Shown here: one piece after another, positions 36,504 to 46,830 of the stretch
Numbering within the stretch: position 1 is the stretch's first letter
How the letters are laid out: every line of letters begins with the position of its first letter
Origin: Thiotrichales bacterium
GTDB lineage: Bacteria > Pseudomonadota > Gammaproteobacteria > Beggiatoales > Beggiatoaceae
Direction of reading: 5' to 3'
NCBI GenBank assembly: GCA_016745035.1
Contig: JADGDE010000001.1
Location: 1,030,507 to 1,094,506, forward strand
DNA: 64,000 bases
Notes under the pieces: model-generated
What the model was told of the DNA's origin: nothing
The model's database searches: none
The model's input: the letters and a program-made list of their open reading frames with translations, nothing else
Made by a program: the position numbers and the translations under genes

Positions 36504-37454
36504 ATGATGAGTAAGAGCATCCCCATACAACAAATTAGCTTGGCACAACCGCGCGGTTTTTGCGCCGGTGTGGTGCGAGCAATTGAAATTGTGGAAAAGG
36601 CTTTGGATATGTATCCAAAACCGATTTATGTCTATCATGAAATTGTTCACAATCGCCATGTGGTCGAGCGCTTACGCGAGCAAGGGGCGGTTTTTGTCGA
36701 AGCGATTGATGACATTCCCACAGATGCGGTGTGTATTTTTAGCGCCCACGGGGTTGCCCAACGGGTGGTCGAAGATGCCCATGGCAAAAGCCTGCATGTG
36801 ATTGATGCGACCTGCCCTTTAGTCACCAAAATTCATAAACGCGCTAAACGCTACATCGAGCAAGACTATGAGTTGGTCATTATCGGTCACAATGGTCATC
36901 CTGAAGTTGAGGGCACACGCGGGCAAGTGCCTGCCGATAAAGTCCATGTGATCAGCACCGAAGCCGAGGCCGAGCACTTAAATGTACGCTCACCAGAAAA
37001 ACTCGCTTATGTGACCCAAACCACGCTTAGCGTTGATGATACCCGCGATGTGATTGCCTGCTTGCAAGCCCGTTTCCCCGCGATTAAAGGTCCGGATTTA
37101 AACGATATTTGCTATGCGACCCAAAACCGCCAAAATGCCGTAGCCGACTTGGCAAAACAAGTTGATGTGGTCTTGGTTGTTGGCGCAGCAAACAGCTCTA
37201 ATTCCAACCGTTTGCGCGAAGTTGGAGCACAATTTGGCAAGCCCGCCTACTTAATTGCCGATTACCACGATTTAGACCCCGCATGGTTTGCCGAAGGCAA
37301 GCATGTCGGTATCACCGCTGGCGCATCAGCCCCTGAACGCTTGGTTCAAGCCGTCATCGAACATTTATCCTCGCAAGATACCCAAGTAATAACCTTGGAT
37401 GGCAAGGCGGAAAATACCAGCTTTAAACTTCCTGATATGCAGCGTAAAACATAG
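36504..37454 (+). CDS. ispH: 4-hydroxy-3-methylbut-2-enyl diphosphate reductase (IspH/LytB)
   Basis: The 316-residue product has the three conserved Cys regions that hold the iron-sulfur cluster: QPRGFCAGVVRAIEIVEKA, VIDATCPLVTKIHKRAKRY and LNDICYATQNRQNAV. Other signatures are HEIVHNRHVVERLREQGAVF, IFSAHGVAQRV and VVGAANSSNSNRLREV. It catalyses the last step of the MEP isoprenoid pathway. ATGs at 36504 and 36507 are equivalent. The next gene starts 4 bp after its stop. Confidence 0.97.
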   Translation: MMSKSIPIQQISLAQPRGFCAGVVRAIEIVEKALDMYPKPIYVYHEIVHNRHVVERLREQGAVFVEAIDDIPTDAVCIFSAHGVAQRVVEDAHGKSLHVIDATCPLVTKIHKRAKRYIEQDYELVIIGHNGHPEVEGTRGQVPADKVHVISTEAEAEHLNVRSPEKLAYVTQTTLSVDDTRDVIACLQARFPAIKGPDLNDICYATQNRQNAVADLAKQVDVVLVVGAANSSNSNRLREVGAQFGKPAYLIADYHDLDPAWFAEGKHVGITAGASAPERLVQAVIEHLSSQDTQVITLDGKAENTSFKLPDMQRKT

Positions 37455-37458
37455 GCTT

Positions 37459-38220
37459 ATGTTAAAACAATATCTTGAAGTGGTGCTATATAAAACCTAT
37501 GCCGATTTGCGAGCCGAGAATCAGCGCTCTTATATGGGTTTTTTGTGGTGGATTTTCGAGCCGATCATGTATATGTCGGTGTTTTATGTCGTCTTTGCCC
37601 TAGCCTTACAAAATAATGACGAAAATTTTGTGCCCTTTTTGCTGGTTGGGCTAACCATTTGGCAATGGATGAAATCTTGCCTTACCCACGGCTCCGAATC
37701 CATTCTCAACAATAGCCAACTGATGCAGCATGTCTATTTGCCTAAAGCCGTGTTTCCAACCATTTCCATTTTTACCAATTCGGTGAAATTTTTATTTATT
37801 TTTCTATTGTTAATGCTGTATTTATGGTCGGAGGGTTTTGTACCAACCCAACATTATTTCGCCTTACCGTTGGTGTTGTTGGTTGAACTGTTGTTTATTG
37901 TCTCTGTGACCTATTTGATGGCGGCGATTGTGCCTTTTATCCCTGATGTGCGTTTTATTTTAGAAAATTTTTTACAAGCAGTATTTTTCATGTCGGGCAT
38001 TTTTTTCACCGTTGAAAAAATCCCGGAACGCTACCAAGATTGGTTTTATTTGAACCCGATGGCAAACTTAATTGAGGCTTTTCGAGATATTTTGATGTAT
38101 CAACAATGGCCTGATTTTTCCAGTTTAGCGATTATCAGCGTGTTATCGCTGCTGGTCATGGGCATCGCGATGTATTTATTGCGCCGTTTTGAATACGTTT
38201 ATCCCAAAATTAGCATATGA
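37459..38220 (+). CDS. ABC-2 type polysaccharide export permease (KpsM/Wzm-like)
   Basis: The 253-residue product has six predicted membrane helices, with [19 protein letters not shown] near the start and a re-entrant region [19 protein letters not shown] near the end, typical of ABC-2 polysaccharide exporters. ATG 37459 lies 4 bp after ispH; the open frame back to 37399 overlaps ispH and is rejected. It overlaps the ATPase gene by 4 bp. No glycan-synthesis genes are close, so the exported polymer is unknown. Confidence 0.9.
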   Translation: MLKQYLEVVLYKTYADLRAENQRSYMGFLWWIFEPIMYMSVFYVVFALALQNNDENFVPFLLVGLTIWQWMKSCLTHGSESILNNSQLMQHVYLPKAVFPTISIFTNSVKFLFIFLLLMLYLWSEGFVPTQHYFALPLVLLVELLFIVSVTYLMAAIVPFIPDVRFILENFLQAVFFMSGIFFTVEKIPERYQDWFYLNPMANLIEAFRDILMYQQWPDFSSLAIISVLSLLVMGIAMYLLRRFEYVYPKISI

Positions 38221-38957
38221 ATAATTCTAAGCCCCTAATTACGCTTGACCATGTCGGTGTCTATTACCGTCGCCGTAATGGCTTATTTGGCGGTGACAAA
38301 TTTTGGGCACTTAAAGATGTCAGCCTCGAATTATACCCCGGCGAAACCCTCGGCATTGTCGGGCATAATGGTGCGGGTAAATCGACCTTAATGAAGGTCT
38401 TAGCCGGTATTATTAAAGCCGATCGCGGCATTATTCATAACCAAGGCTATCGTGCTTCTTTGCTCGCTTTACAACTGGGTTTTATTCATTATCTCAGCGG
38501 GCGTGAAAATGCCATCCTCAGCGGAATTTTAATCGGTCTAAGTAAAAAAGAAGTCGAGGCAAAACTCGATGATATTATCGCCTTTGCCGAACTGGAAGAA
38601 TTTATCGACCAGCCAATTATCACTTACTCCTCCGGCATGATAGCCCGCTTGGGCTTCTCGGTTGCTCTCTATGCTGACCCAGATATTATTTTGATTGACG
38701 AGGTTTTAGGTGTTGGTGATGCCGCTTTTAATAAAAAATCCACCACCATGATGCGGGAGAAAATCAAAAATAATAAAACCGTGGTTTTCGTCTCTCACAA
38801 TGCTGACATCGTTGCCGACATTTGCGACCGCGTGGTTTGGGTCGAGCATGGCAAATCAAAAATGGCTGGGGACACCGATGTGGTGCTTAAAGCCTATCAT
38901 GATAGTTTACAAAGTGCGGCAAATACCCCCGCAGTACAGCCAGATACCACCGTCTAA
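38217..38957 (+). CDS. ABC transporter ATPase for polysaccharide export (KpsT-like)
   Basis: The 246-residue ATPase has Walker [17 protein letters not shown], signature [20 protein letters not shown], Walker [13 protein letters not shown] and switch [11 protein letters not shown]. YSSGMxxRLxF is characteristic of polysaccharide/polyol-phosphate exporters. The length is that of KpsT; the C-terminal sugar-binding domain of Wzt is absent. It couples ATP hydrolysis to the permease encoded just upstream. Confidence 0.93.
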   Translation: MNNSKPLITLDHVGVYYRRRNGLFGGDKFWALKDVSLELYPGETLGIVGHNGAGKSTLMKVLAGIIKADRGIIHNQGYRASLLALQLGFIHYLSGRENAILSGILIGLSKKEVEAKLDDIIAFAELEEFIDQPIITYSSGMIARLGFSVALYADPDIILIDEVLGVGDAAFNKKSTTMMREKIKNNKTVVFVSHNADIVADICDRVVWVEHGKSKMAGDTDVVLKAYHDSLQSAANTPAVQPDTTV

Positions 38958-39265
38958 TAGCCAATCATTTGCGCTTCATACCGCTCACCTGCAGAGAACG
39001 ACTAGATTTAGAATTGGCAATTTTTCAACAACAGGTTACTATCAAGCCTGTGATCATTACCCGTTTATGTCTGCGGTAACTAGAATCGGTATAAATGACC
39101 TCTCGTCGTTTGTGAACCCCCTATTAAACTTAACAGAGTTGATACATAAGCGGTTTTTACCTTAACAAGACATAAACTAAACTCGTATGTACTTGCGAGT
39201 GTTATCACACTTGTTGAATAGAGCCTCTTATCCTAAAAAACACTTTAAACAAGGTAGGTATTGTT
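38958..39265 (+). other. Gap before the pentapeptide genes
   Basis: No gene, repeat family member or clear hairpin was seen. AAGGTAGG lies before the GTG at 39266. Confidence 0.6.
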
Positions 39266-40327
39266 GTGTATAAACTCTTATTTGCTTCTCTTAGCCTTTT
39301 AAGCCTTCCCTTTGCTCCACTTAAAGCCGATGTTGCTAATGCCGAGAAATTACAAGCAGATGTCGCGCAACTTTTAGACACACATCGTTGCAATCAATGT
39401 TTTTTGAAAACAGCCAATTTTTATCGCGCGCATTTAGTCACTGCACAATTAGAACAAGCCAATTTATTAGGGGCAAATTTAATTCGTAGCAATATCAAAG
39501 GCGGCAATTTAAAAGGGGCAAACTTAGAGAGGGCGCGTTTAGAAGAAGCTTATCTCAAAGGCGTTAATTTAGAAGGAGCGAATTTATCCCGAGCTAATTT
39601 AAAAGGCGCAAACCTCAAAGGTGCAAACCTTAAAAATGCGATTTTAAAAGGCGCATTATTAGAAGGGGCAAATCTTAAAGGTGCAAATTTGCGCGGCGCA
39701 TCCTTGGAGCGGGCTGATTTTAGCGGTGCAAATTTAGAAGGCGCGGATCTTTTTGGTGCTAATCTTCGCGTTATTAAACTCACCCAAGCCAATTTAGAAC
39801 GGGCTAATTTACTTGAAGTTTCACTTGAAAGTGCCGATTTGGTCAATGCCAACCTAAGAGGCGCACAATTAGAAAATGTGAATTTTACCCGTGCTAACCT
39901 TAAAGGGGCTTCACTCGAAGGCGCTAACATCGCTGGCGGTAATTTTGAACTGGCCGATTTGCAAGGTGTGAATATGGACAATGCCATTTTAGAATTAGAC
40001 CCCGGTTCAAAACAAAATACGGGGATTGGCGCACCACTACAATGGATTAATTTAGAAAAAGCGAACTTATTCCGTGCCGATCTAGCTCAAGTGAATTTAA
40101 CTGGGGCCAATTTAAGCCAGAGTAATTTGATAGAAGCCAACTTAAAAGAAGCCAATCTTAATCATGTCATCCTTAACGGTGCTAAATTACAATGGGCAAC
40201 ATTGCAAGGAACGAATCTCGCTGGGGCAAAATTAGCCAATGCACAACTAGAAGGCACAGTTTTAGAAGATAGCAATATCGACGAAGCTGATTTACAAGGG
40301 GTTGATTTAGCGAAAGCTGTACGCTAA
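39266..40327 (+). CDS. Secreted pentapeptide-repeat protein with CxxC motif (larger)
   Basis: The 353-residue product starts with GTG and a signal peptide (MYKLLFASLSLLSLPFAPLK, cleavage near KA-D). A short helix (VAQLLDTHRCNQCFLKTANF) holds a Cys-x-x-Cys. About 300 residues of A(N/D)LxG pentapeptides follow (such as LKGANLKGANLKNAILKGAL), forming a right-handed quadrilateral beta-helix. Near residue 245 the helix is interrupted by DPGSKQNTGIGAPLQW. Most pentapeptide proteins are cytoplasmic; here the signal sequence puts the helix in the periplasm. A smaller relative follows 12 bp later. The role is unknown. Confidence 0.85.
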   Translation: MYKLLFASLSLLSLPFAPLKADVANAEKLQADVAQLLDTHRCNQCFLKTANFYRAHLVTAQLEQANLLGANLIRSNIKGGNLKGANLERARLEEAYLKGVNLEGANLSRANLKGANLKGANLKNAILKGALLEGANLKGANLRGASLERADFSGANLEGADLFGANLRVIKLTQANLERANLLEVSLESADLVNANLRGAQLENVNFTRANLKGASLEGANIAGGNFELADLQGVNMDNAILELDPGSKQNTGIGAPLQWINLEKANLFRADLAQVNLTGANLSQSNLIEANLKEANLNHVILNGAKLQWATLQGTNLAGAKLANAQLEGTVLEDSNIDEADLQGVDLAKAVR

Positions 40328-40339
40328 AGGGAGAAGAAA

Positions 40340-40885
40340 ATGAATTATCCACATATTTTGGTACTTGGTTTAAGCTTAAGTTTTAGTTCAATCTCATTGA
40401 GTGCGGGCGAATTAGAAAACAATATTGAACAATTGTTACAGAATAATGATTGCCATGCGTGTCAATTAAATGGCGCGAATTTATATCGAGCTAATTTAAA
40501 AGGCGCAGGTATGCAAAAAGCAAGTTTGCGCGGGGCAAATTTAGAGCGCTGTAATATGGAGCGCATTAACCTGTCATCTGCACAGCTACAAGGGGCAAAT
40601 TTAGAAAGTTCGATGCTGATGGGATCCAACTTAGAGGGCGCAGATCTTTCTGGGGCAAACTTAGAAGGTTCGGATTTACAGCGCGTGATTTTAGTCAATG
40701 CTAACTTAGCCTACGCTAATTTGGAAAATGCCAATCTCAAAGGGATTAATTTAGAAGGGGCTAATTTAACGGGGGCTAATTTGCAAAATGCTGATCTGGC
40801 AGGAGCTAATCTTGAAGGTGCTGTGTTGAAAAATGTTAATTTGCGCGGTGCTAATTTAGAGCGAGCAGTACTCGCTAAACCTTGA
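40340..40885 (+). CDS. Secreted pentapeptide-repeat protein with CxxC motif (smaller)
   Basis: The 181-residue product has a signal peptide (ILVLGLSLSFSSISLSAGEL), then NIEQLLQNNDCHACQLNGAN, the same LLxxxxCxxCxLxxAN layout as the upstream gene. Pentapeptide repeats (LQGANLESSMLMGSNLEGAD) continue to the C-terminus. AAGGGAGAAG gives a strong ribosome-binding site. It is a paralog of the 39266 gene and probably co-transcribed; both may be exported and joined through the Cys pairs, which is inference. Confidence 0.85.
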   Translation: MNYPHILVLGLSLSFSSISLSAGELENNIEQLLQNNDCHACQLNGANLYRANLKGAGMQKASLRGANLERCNMERINLSSAQLQGANLESSMLMGSNLEGADLSGANLEGSDLQRVILVNANLAYANLENANLKGINLEGANLTGANLQNADLAGANLEGAVLKNVNLRGANLERAVLAKP

Positions 40886-41207
40886 GTAAAATCAAACCAA
40901 CGGCGTTGAAAGCGATAGAACCCAAAATACCCAAAGCAATACGTTTCAACTTATTATTTAGATGACACGGAAATCAGCCATATCACATAATCGAACTCAG
41001 ACAATGATGGAGGGGCAGCTTTAGGTCTAACTAAAGCCGTGTCTCCAGCCCAGCATTTGCTGTTTTTATCATTGTGAATGGTGTGATCTATTGGATATAG
41101 TTGGTTTTATCGCTAAGCCGCTGACATATATCGCGGCTAAAATAACGCTCAAAATAGTTTATAGAGAATCATTTTCTCGTTTCTTCATTGAATCAATGAG
41201 GTAGGTC
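40886..41207. other. 322-bp gap after the pentapeptide genes
   Basis: A minus-strand reading from 40950 to 40875 gives a short hydrophobic run (KRIALGILGSIAFNAVGL) but has no usable start or length. Otherwise nothing recognisable was seen. AATGAGGTAGGTC provides the ribosome-binding site of the next gene. Confidence 0.5.
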
Positions 41208-41474
41208 ATGAAAAAGCAATTAATCGCAACACTTTTATATAGCGTTTGTATCACATCAAATACTGTTTTTGCAGCACAGCCGACAAATATTAATTACGCA
41301 GGCAAAGACTCGACCTTTGGTGGTGAGCGTTACCGACTCTACACCGTACGTTGTTCAGATGGAAAAAAACGTACCATCACACAATGGAAAAAAAATGCCT
41401 GGTGCGTAGGTAAAGGCAGTAAAAAAGGCTGTCGAAAAAGCCAAATGAGTTCAGCTAAACGTGCCTGTAAATAA
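41208..41474 (+). CDS. Small secreted basic protein with four cysteines
   Basis: The 88-residue product has a signal peptide (MKKQLIATLLYSVCITSNTV, cleavage at VFA-AQ). The mature part is short and basic with Cys residues in VRCSDGKKRTI, NAWCVGKGSK, KGCRKSQ and AKRACK, likely two disulfides. No family is recognised. AGGTAGGTC precedes the ATG. The neighbours do not suggest a role; small size, charge and disulfides would suit a DNA/polysaccharide binder or a toxin-like peptide, but this is only a guess. Confidence 0.6.
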   Translation: MKKQLIATLLYSVCITSNTVFAAQPTNINYAGKDSTFGGERYRLYTVRCSDGKKRTITQWKKNAWCVGKGSKKGCRKSQMSSAKRACK

Positions 41475-41721
41475 GTGGTCTTAGCAAAAGCCCAATCTCA
41501 TTGGGTTAGGTCGCTAGCATCTGCTTAAAAATAATATAGCTAGAGGAAAAGCTTGAACCAAATAGGAATGAGGTCAACTATGCCGTTAAACCGACAGCAT
41601 ACAAACTTAAGCCTAAAAAGTTCAAGCCGTGGCATATGTTAGTAGTAATGCCTAAACTTAAGCTCAACAAAACGGTTGAGCGTTATCAAGAGGGGGCGTA
41701 TTAGACAGTGCGGTATACATC

Positions 41722-42219
41722 ATGATTTTTAGAGGTGATTTTAATAAACTAGAAATACATAAGCAATTGAAATTAAATATTTTATTACATTTAATCTTAA
41801 TCATTTTTAGCTCATCATTGATGGCACAGGAACCGCCAGCATGGCAAGTATGGGAGCAAAAAGCCGATAAGCTATTTGAACAAAAAGATTATGTGGCAGC
41901 GCAGCAAGCTTTTGAACAAGCGCTTGATGCTAACCCACCTATTGAAAACCAACATGAATTGCAAAGTTTCTTATCCTACAGCTTATTTCATCAAAAAAAA
42001 TACACCCAAGCACGCGATGTGTTGTTGCAATTAACCCGAACAGATACCGATGATAATACTGGTGCTTGGGATCTTTTAATCATGACTTATCAAGCCTTAA
42101 GTGATGACTTAGGAGTAAAGCGAGCTTATGAAGGAAGAGAGCAGATTATGAAAAAACGCCGAGATTTCTCAGGGCGGCATGATGTGTACCACCATCTTAA
42201 ATTTCAGGCTGACGATTAA
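41722..42219 (+). CDS. Small TPR-containing secreted or membrane-anchored protein
   Basis: The 165-residue product has a hydrophobic segment (LNILLHLILIIFSSSLMAQE) reading as a signal peptide, and two TPR-like helices pairs (ADKLFEQKDYVAAQQAFEQA and YSLFHQKKYTQARDVLLQL). It ends DVYHHLKFQADD. The start is uncertain: the ATG at 41722 has a long n-region and no clear ribosome-binding site. It lies 125 bp before the P-type ATPase gene. Confidence 0.6.
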   Translation: MIFRGDFNKLEIHKQLKLNILLHLILIIFSSSLMAQEPPAWQVWEQKADKLFEQKDYVAAQQAFEQALDANPPIENQHELQSFLSYSLFHQKKYTQARDVLLQLTRTDTDDNTGAWDLLIMTYQALSDDLGVKRAYEGREQIMKKRRDFSGRHDVYHHLKFQADD

Positions 42220-42344
42220 CACTTGCCTTTTAAGCAATAAACCCCATATTATGGCAACCCCATCATGGACAGCTTAAGCTATTCGTTCACATGGGTTAAA
42301 ATGATGTTTTTTTATACTCGTTAATGTAAGGATTATTCACCACC

Positions 42345-44981
42345 ATGAAATTTGATTTTCAAGGCTTAAACGATACCGAAGTCGCTGAGTCGAGAACGAA
42401 AAATGGCTCGAACAGCTTAACCCAGCAAGAGGTCGAAACCTTTTGGGATAAATTTGTCGAAAACTTCAAAGACCCGATTATTTTAATCTTGGTGGTCGCC
42501 TTGGTAATTACCGTAGGCTTGTCCATCGCAGGCTACGTGCCTTGGTATGAAGGCATTGGCATTGCTATCGCTGTAGCGGTTGCTACTTTGGTCGCTACTT
42601 GGTCTGAATACAGCAATGAAAATGAATTTCAAAAACTCCTCGAAGAAGCTTCAAAAATTCAAGTCAAAGTCTTTCGTGGTGGACACTTAGTTGAGCGCCC
42701 AATTGATGACTTGGTGGTTGGCGATCATGTCTTATTACAATCGGGCGATAATATCCCTGCCGATGGGGTATTAGTTGCAGGCGCACATTTAGCCGTTAGT
42801 GAAGCCGCGCTGACTGGCGAATCCGAAGCAATTACCAAGCAACCCCTACACGCAGGCGATGCAGCTGACGAGCGTTTGCACAATGTCTCCCGTGCTGCTC
42901 TAGTCGAAGATGGCGAGGCGGTGATGGAACTGACCGCCGTCGGCGACCAAACCGAATATGGTAAAACCTTAAAAGAAATCGTCTCTGCTGAAGATAGACT
43001 CTCGCCTTTGCAAGAAAAACTCACGGTCTTAGGCGGACAAATCAGCATGTTTGGCTACATTGGCGCGAGCTTTATTGCCGTTGCCTTTATGCTTAACCAA
43101 ATCTATTTTACCCAAGATGCAGCGGGTTCTCTCAGTGCCTATATGGCGGCGAACACCACAGGCGATATGGTGACCCACCTTGTCACCGCTTTAATCTTAG
43201 CAATTATTATTATCGTTGTGGCTGTGCCCGAGGGCTTGCCGATGATGATTGCCATTGTTTTATCCCTTAACATGCGTAAACTCCTGCGCGCTAAAGTGTT
43301 GGTACGTAAACTCCTCGGTATCGAAACCGCTGGCAGCTTAACCATTTTATTTACCGATAAAACCGGAACCTTGACTCAAGGGCGCTTAGTCGCAGAAACC
43401 TTTGTTAGCGGCAATGCTCAACAATACGCCAAGCTTAGCGATATTCCAGCAAATCTACAAAAACAACTCAGCTTTGCCCTGCGCAATAACACCAGCGCCG
43501 TGATTGATAGCACCGATAAAGACGATATTAAAATTGTCGGCGCAGACCGTACCGAGCAAGCCTTATTACGCTTTTTAGGACAAGACTTAGCCACAAAAGA
43601 CGAGATTGAATTAGTCGAGGCGATTTCCTTTAGCAGTGCGCGTAAATTCTCTGCTATGCAAGTCAAAGGCGCGCAAGACCTGACCTTGGTTAAAGGCGCA
43701 CCGGATATTTTGCTAGAACAATGCAGCAAATACCAAGACGAAAACGGCGAAATTCAAGACCTAGACAAAGCCGCCCTAGAAGCGATTATGCAAAAACTCT
43801 CTGGCGATGCGATGCGTTTAATGATGGTTGCCAGCAGCAGCGAGGCGATTGACTTAAGCGACCAACACCTACCCAGTGATTTAGTCCTTATCGGCTTATT
43901 CGGTATTCGTGACGCGTTGCGCGAAACCTCTTACCCTGCGGTCAAACAAGCCCAACATGCAGGTATTCAAGTGGTGATGATTACAGGCGACGCTAAAGAC
44001 ACCGCCGAGGCGATTGCCCGTGATGTCGGACTTTTAAAAGAAGACAGTGTGATTTTAACTTCAACCGAGTTAAAAACCCTGTCTGATGATGAAGTCAAAG
44101 CCCTGTTGCCACGCCTTGCCGTGGTTTCCCGCGCTTACCCCACGGATAAAAGTCGCCTAGTGAATTTAGCTAAATCCTTAAACTGGGTGGTCGGCATGAC
44201 CGGCGATGGCGTTAATGACGCGCCTGCGATTAAATCCGCCGATGTTGGTTTTGCGATGGGCAGCGGCACGGAAATGACCAAAGAAGCCAGTGATATTGTG
44301 ATTTTAGATGACAACTTTGCATCTATCACCCAAGCGGTGCTTTATGGTCGTACCTTGTTCAAGTCGATTCAAAAATTCTTAATTTTCCAATTGACCGTCA
44401 ACGTCGCGGCGATTTTACTCGCCTTCTTAGGGCCATTTATGGGCTACGAACTGCCCTTAACCATGATTCAATTATTATGGATTAACATCATCATGGACAC
44501 CTTGGCAGCGCTGGCGTTCTCAGGTGAAGCGGCATTGAGTCGCTATATGGAAGAAAAACCAATTGATAAAAATGCGCCATTGATTAACCGTGATATGTGG
44601 TCATCGGTGTTATTTGTCGGCATCACCATCACCGCCTTGAGTTTATTATTCCTCACCAGTGATTCCGTCAAAGGACTGTTTCACTCACAAGCGGCATTCT
44701 TAACCGCCTTCTTCGGCTTCTTCGTCTTTATCAACAACTTCAACAAGTTCAACGCCCGTACCGAGAGTGTCAACTTGTTAGACCATTTGTTTGATAACAA
44801 AAACTTCCTCTGGGTGGTGGCGATTATCTTCGCAGTGCAAATCCTCTTCACCTACATCGGTGGCGATATTATGCGCGTGGTCGGTTTAGAGTTTAACGAA
44901 TGGCTTTACATCCTCGCCTTCTCAGCGGTGATTATCCCGATTGATTTGGCGCGTAAGGCTGTGCGGAATGCCTTGAGCTAA
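42345..44981 (+). CDS. Cation-transporting P-type ATPase, PMCA-type (probable Ca2+ exporter)
   Basis: The 878-residue product has the P2-type layout: N-terminal helices, the actuator TGESEAITK, M4 with VAVPEGLPMMIAIVLSLNMR (the PEGLP motif of Ca2+ pumps), the phosphorylation site ILFTDKTGTLTQ, the KGAPDILL nucleotide region, and the hinge MTGDGVNDAPAIKSADVGFA. Four further helices with INIIMDTLAALAFS follow. The best match is the calcium-translocating PMCA group. It stands alone with its own terminator. Confidence 0.9.
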   Translation: MKFDFQGLNDTEVAESRTKNGSNSLTQQEVETFWDKFVENFKDPIILILVVALVITVGLSIAGYVPWYEGIGIAIAVAVATLVATWSEYSNENEFQKLLEEASKIQVKVFRGGHLVERPIDDLVVGDHVLLQSGDNIPADGVLVAGAHLAVSEAALTGESEAITKQPLHAGDAADERLHNVSRAALVEDGEAVMELTAVGDQTEYGKTLKEIVSAEDRLSPLQEKLTVLGGQISMFGYIGASFIAVAFMLNQIYFTQDAAGSLSAYMAANTTGDMVTHLVTALILAIIIIVVAVPEGLPMMIAIVLSLNMRKLLRAKVLVRKLLGIETAGSLTILFTDKTGTLTQGRLVAETFVSGNAQQYAKLSDIPANLQKQLSFALRNNTSAVIDSTDKDDIKIVGADRTEQALLRFLGQDLATKDEIELVEAISFSSARKFSAMQVKGAQDLTLVKGAPDILLEQCSKYQDENGEIQDLDKAALEAIMQKLSGDAMRLMMVASSSEAIDLSDQHLPSDLVLIGLFGIRDALRETSYPAVKQAQHAGIQVVMITGDAKDTAEAIARDVGLLKEDSVILTSTELKTLSDDEVKALLPRLAVVSRAYPTDKSRLVNLAKSLNWVVGMTGDGVNDAPAIKSADVGFAMGSGTEMTKEASDIVILDDNFASITQAVLYGRTLFKSIQKFLIFQLTVNVAAILLAFLGPFMGYELPLTMIQLLWINIIMDTLAALAFSGEAALSRYMEEKPIDKNAPLINRDMWSSVLFVGITITALSLLFLTSDSVKGLFHSQAAFLTAFFGFFVFINNFNKFNARTESVNLLDHLFDNKNFLWVVAIIFAVQILFTYIGGDIMRVVGLEFNEWLYILAFSAVIIPIDLARKAVRNALS

Positions 44982-44990
44982 ACACAGGAG

Positions 44991-45013
44991 ACGGGGCTTT
45001 AGCCCCGTTTTTT
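44991..45013 (+). terminator. Rho-independent terminator after the P-type ATPase gene
   Basis: ACGGGGC-TTTA-GCCCCGT forms a perfect 7-bp stem followed by six Ts, 10 bp after the stop codon. Confidence 0.95.
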
Positions 45014-45102
45014 GTTAGCATGACTTACACTTAATATTTTTCCTTTCCCGTTCGTTTAAGATTTCATAACTAAACCTTATCCCAATATATCTATAAAAAA
45101 CT

Positions 45103-46830
45103 ATGAAACAAGCACAAAAAATTATTGAACTGTTAGAAGATACATCGTTCCCACAAATATTATTAATTGATGGCGCATGGGGAAGTGGTAAGACATATTA
45201 TGTGAAAAATGAATTAATAGATATTTTAAAAGAAAAATTTGAAGAACTTGATGTGTATTATTTTTCATTATATGGAATATATAGTATTGAGGATTTTAAG
45301 AATAAAGTTATTTCTCTAAAACTTACGAATACAGAGGACAGTTCTTTAATAGAAAAAAACATTTTTAAAATTGCTGATAGTTTAGGAAGTAACTTAGGGG
45401 AAAAGGGGGTAGGAGGAATATTAAATGGTATTTCTGGGGCATTAAAATATAAGGTTTATTCTGGATTTGATAGCAGTATTTTAATTTTAGATGATCTTGA
45501 GCGTATCTCGGATGATTTTTTGATAAAAAACATTCTTGGTGAGTGTCTTAATTTAGTTGAATCAAACAAAATTAAGGTAATTATTATTGCTAACGAAAAA
45601 GAATTAGAGTGTAAAAATGATGTGGAAAAAGTTTTACCTGATGTATATAAATTTAAATTAAATCATGAAGAAATAATTGAAATTATTAAAATAGAATTTT
45701 CAGAACTATTTAATGACAAGTTATATGATGAAATTTCATCCATTGTAAAAGAAATAAATTTAAAAAACATAAGAGTTCTAAAAAGAGCAATTATAAAATT
45801 TAAAAAAATTCATTCAGAAATAGACGACAAAGATGGTCTAATAAAAAAAGAAGCTTACCCTTATCTTTTAGAACAAATTATTAAAATTTGTTATGCTAAA
45901 TATGAATGTGGGTTTGAAAAAGAAAATATTATAGAAGCAATAACAGAAAATTCAAAAAATCTTTGGGATAAAGAATATGAACGTAATGATAAATATGAAC
46001 GACTATATGAGATATATGTTGATGGTTTTCATGAAAAATTAATCAGTTACTGTTGTGATGAAACATATGACATTAATTATTTGGTAAACGAATTGGATTT
46101 ACCTATAGAATCTGACTTGCTTACAATGATTTTATCGGATAAAAATCGTAATCTATTATCTAATGATAAATTTAATAAAGGTATTGAACTATTAGAATCA
46201 CACATTAGAGATATAAATTTAAATATTTTAAAGTGGTTTTATGTATGTGACACATACATGGAAATGTTAGATAAAAAAATAATAAAGTCAGAAAATTTTT
46301 CAAAGGAGAATATAATTAACTCATGCGATACTGTTCATATATCTAATTTTTCTCCATTAGACACGAGACATAGAACCCCTGTATTTTATGATAAAAATAT
46401 CGAAAAAATTTATTTTAAAAAAAAGAAAGAACTAGATAAGAAATTGGAAAAAAATATATCCACAGAGTTTGTTAATAAATTTAAAACCTCATGGAAATCA
46501 ATTTATAAAGAACCCCATGATTTAAGACATAAGGCTTTTCTACAGGATATTAAAATTAATGAATTATTAATCGCATTTGAAAATTGGAATAATAGTGATA
46601 TGTTTGAATTTTCATCATATATGGAGGGTAGGTATAATTTTTATAATATAGAAGATTATTTTAAAGTTGAAATGAAAATATTAAAAGAATCTATTCCTGA
46701 AATTGAAGGAATGATTGATAGATTAGGCTTTGGATTAAAGTCTGGTCATTTATTAAATATAAAAAATACATTTGAGGATGCTTATACTAGAATGGAAATT
46801 AACCTTAACCAAAAAGAAGATAAAGGCTAA
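45103..46830 (+). CDS. KAP-type P-loop NTPase in an AT-rich island (possible defence protein)
   Basis: The 575-residue product has Walker A GAWGSGKTYY (Lys 30), the FSLYGIYSIEDFKNKV segment found after Walker A in related NTPases, and Walker B ILILDDLERIS (residues 126-134), then VIIIANEKELE. This matches the KAP/P-loop fold group, some members of which abort phage growth (PifA of F plasmid). The C-terminal 350 residues are helical and unassigned. Codon use is dominated by AAA, AAT, TTA and ATA, quite unlike the P-type ATPase gene before it, which suggests transfer. No membrane helices are seen. A defence role is inference. Confidence 0.75.
   Translation: MKQAQKIIELLEDTSFPQILLIDGAWGSGKTYYVKNELIDILKEKFEELDVYYFSLYGIYSIEDFKNKVISLKLTNTEDSSLIEKNIFKIADSLGSNLGEKGVGGILNGISGALKYKVYSGFDSSILILDDLERISDDFLIKNILGECLNLVESNKIKVIIIANEKELECKNDVEKVLPDVYKFKLNHEEIIEIIKIEFSELFNDKLYDEISSIVKEINLKNIRVLKRAIIKFKKIHSEIDDKDGLIKKEAYPYLLEQIIKICYAKYECGFEKENIIEAITENSKNLWDKEYERNDKYERLYEIYVDGFHEKLISYCCDETYDINYLVNELDLPIESDLLTMILSDKNRNLLSNDKFNKGIELLESHIRDINLNILKWFYVCDTYMEMLDKKIIKSENFSKENIINSCDTVHISNFSPLDTRHRTPVFYDKNIEKIYFKKKKELDKKLEKNISTEFVNKFKTSWKSIYKEPHDLRHKAFLQDIKINELLIAFENWNNSDMFEFSSYMEGRYNFYNIEDYFKVEMKILKESIPEIEGMIDRLGFGLKSGHLLNIKNTFEDAYTRMEINLNQKEDKG

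Noticed and set aside
40875-40955. Minus-strand hydrophobic reading KRIALGILGSIAFNAVGL
   Set aside because: Only about 24 codons, a TTG start without ribosome-binding site, and overlap with the pentapeptide gene.
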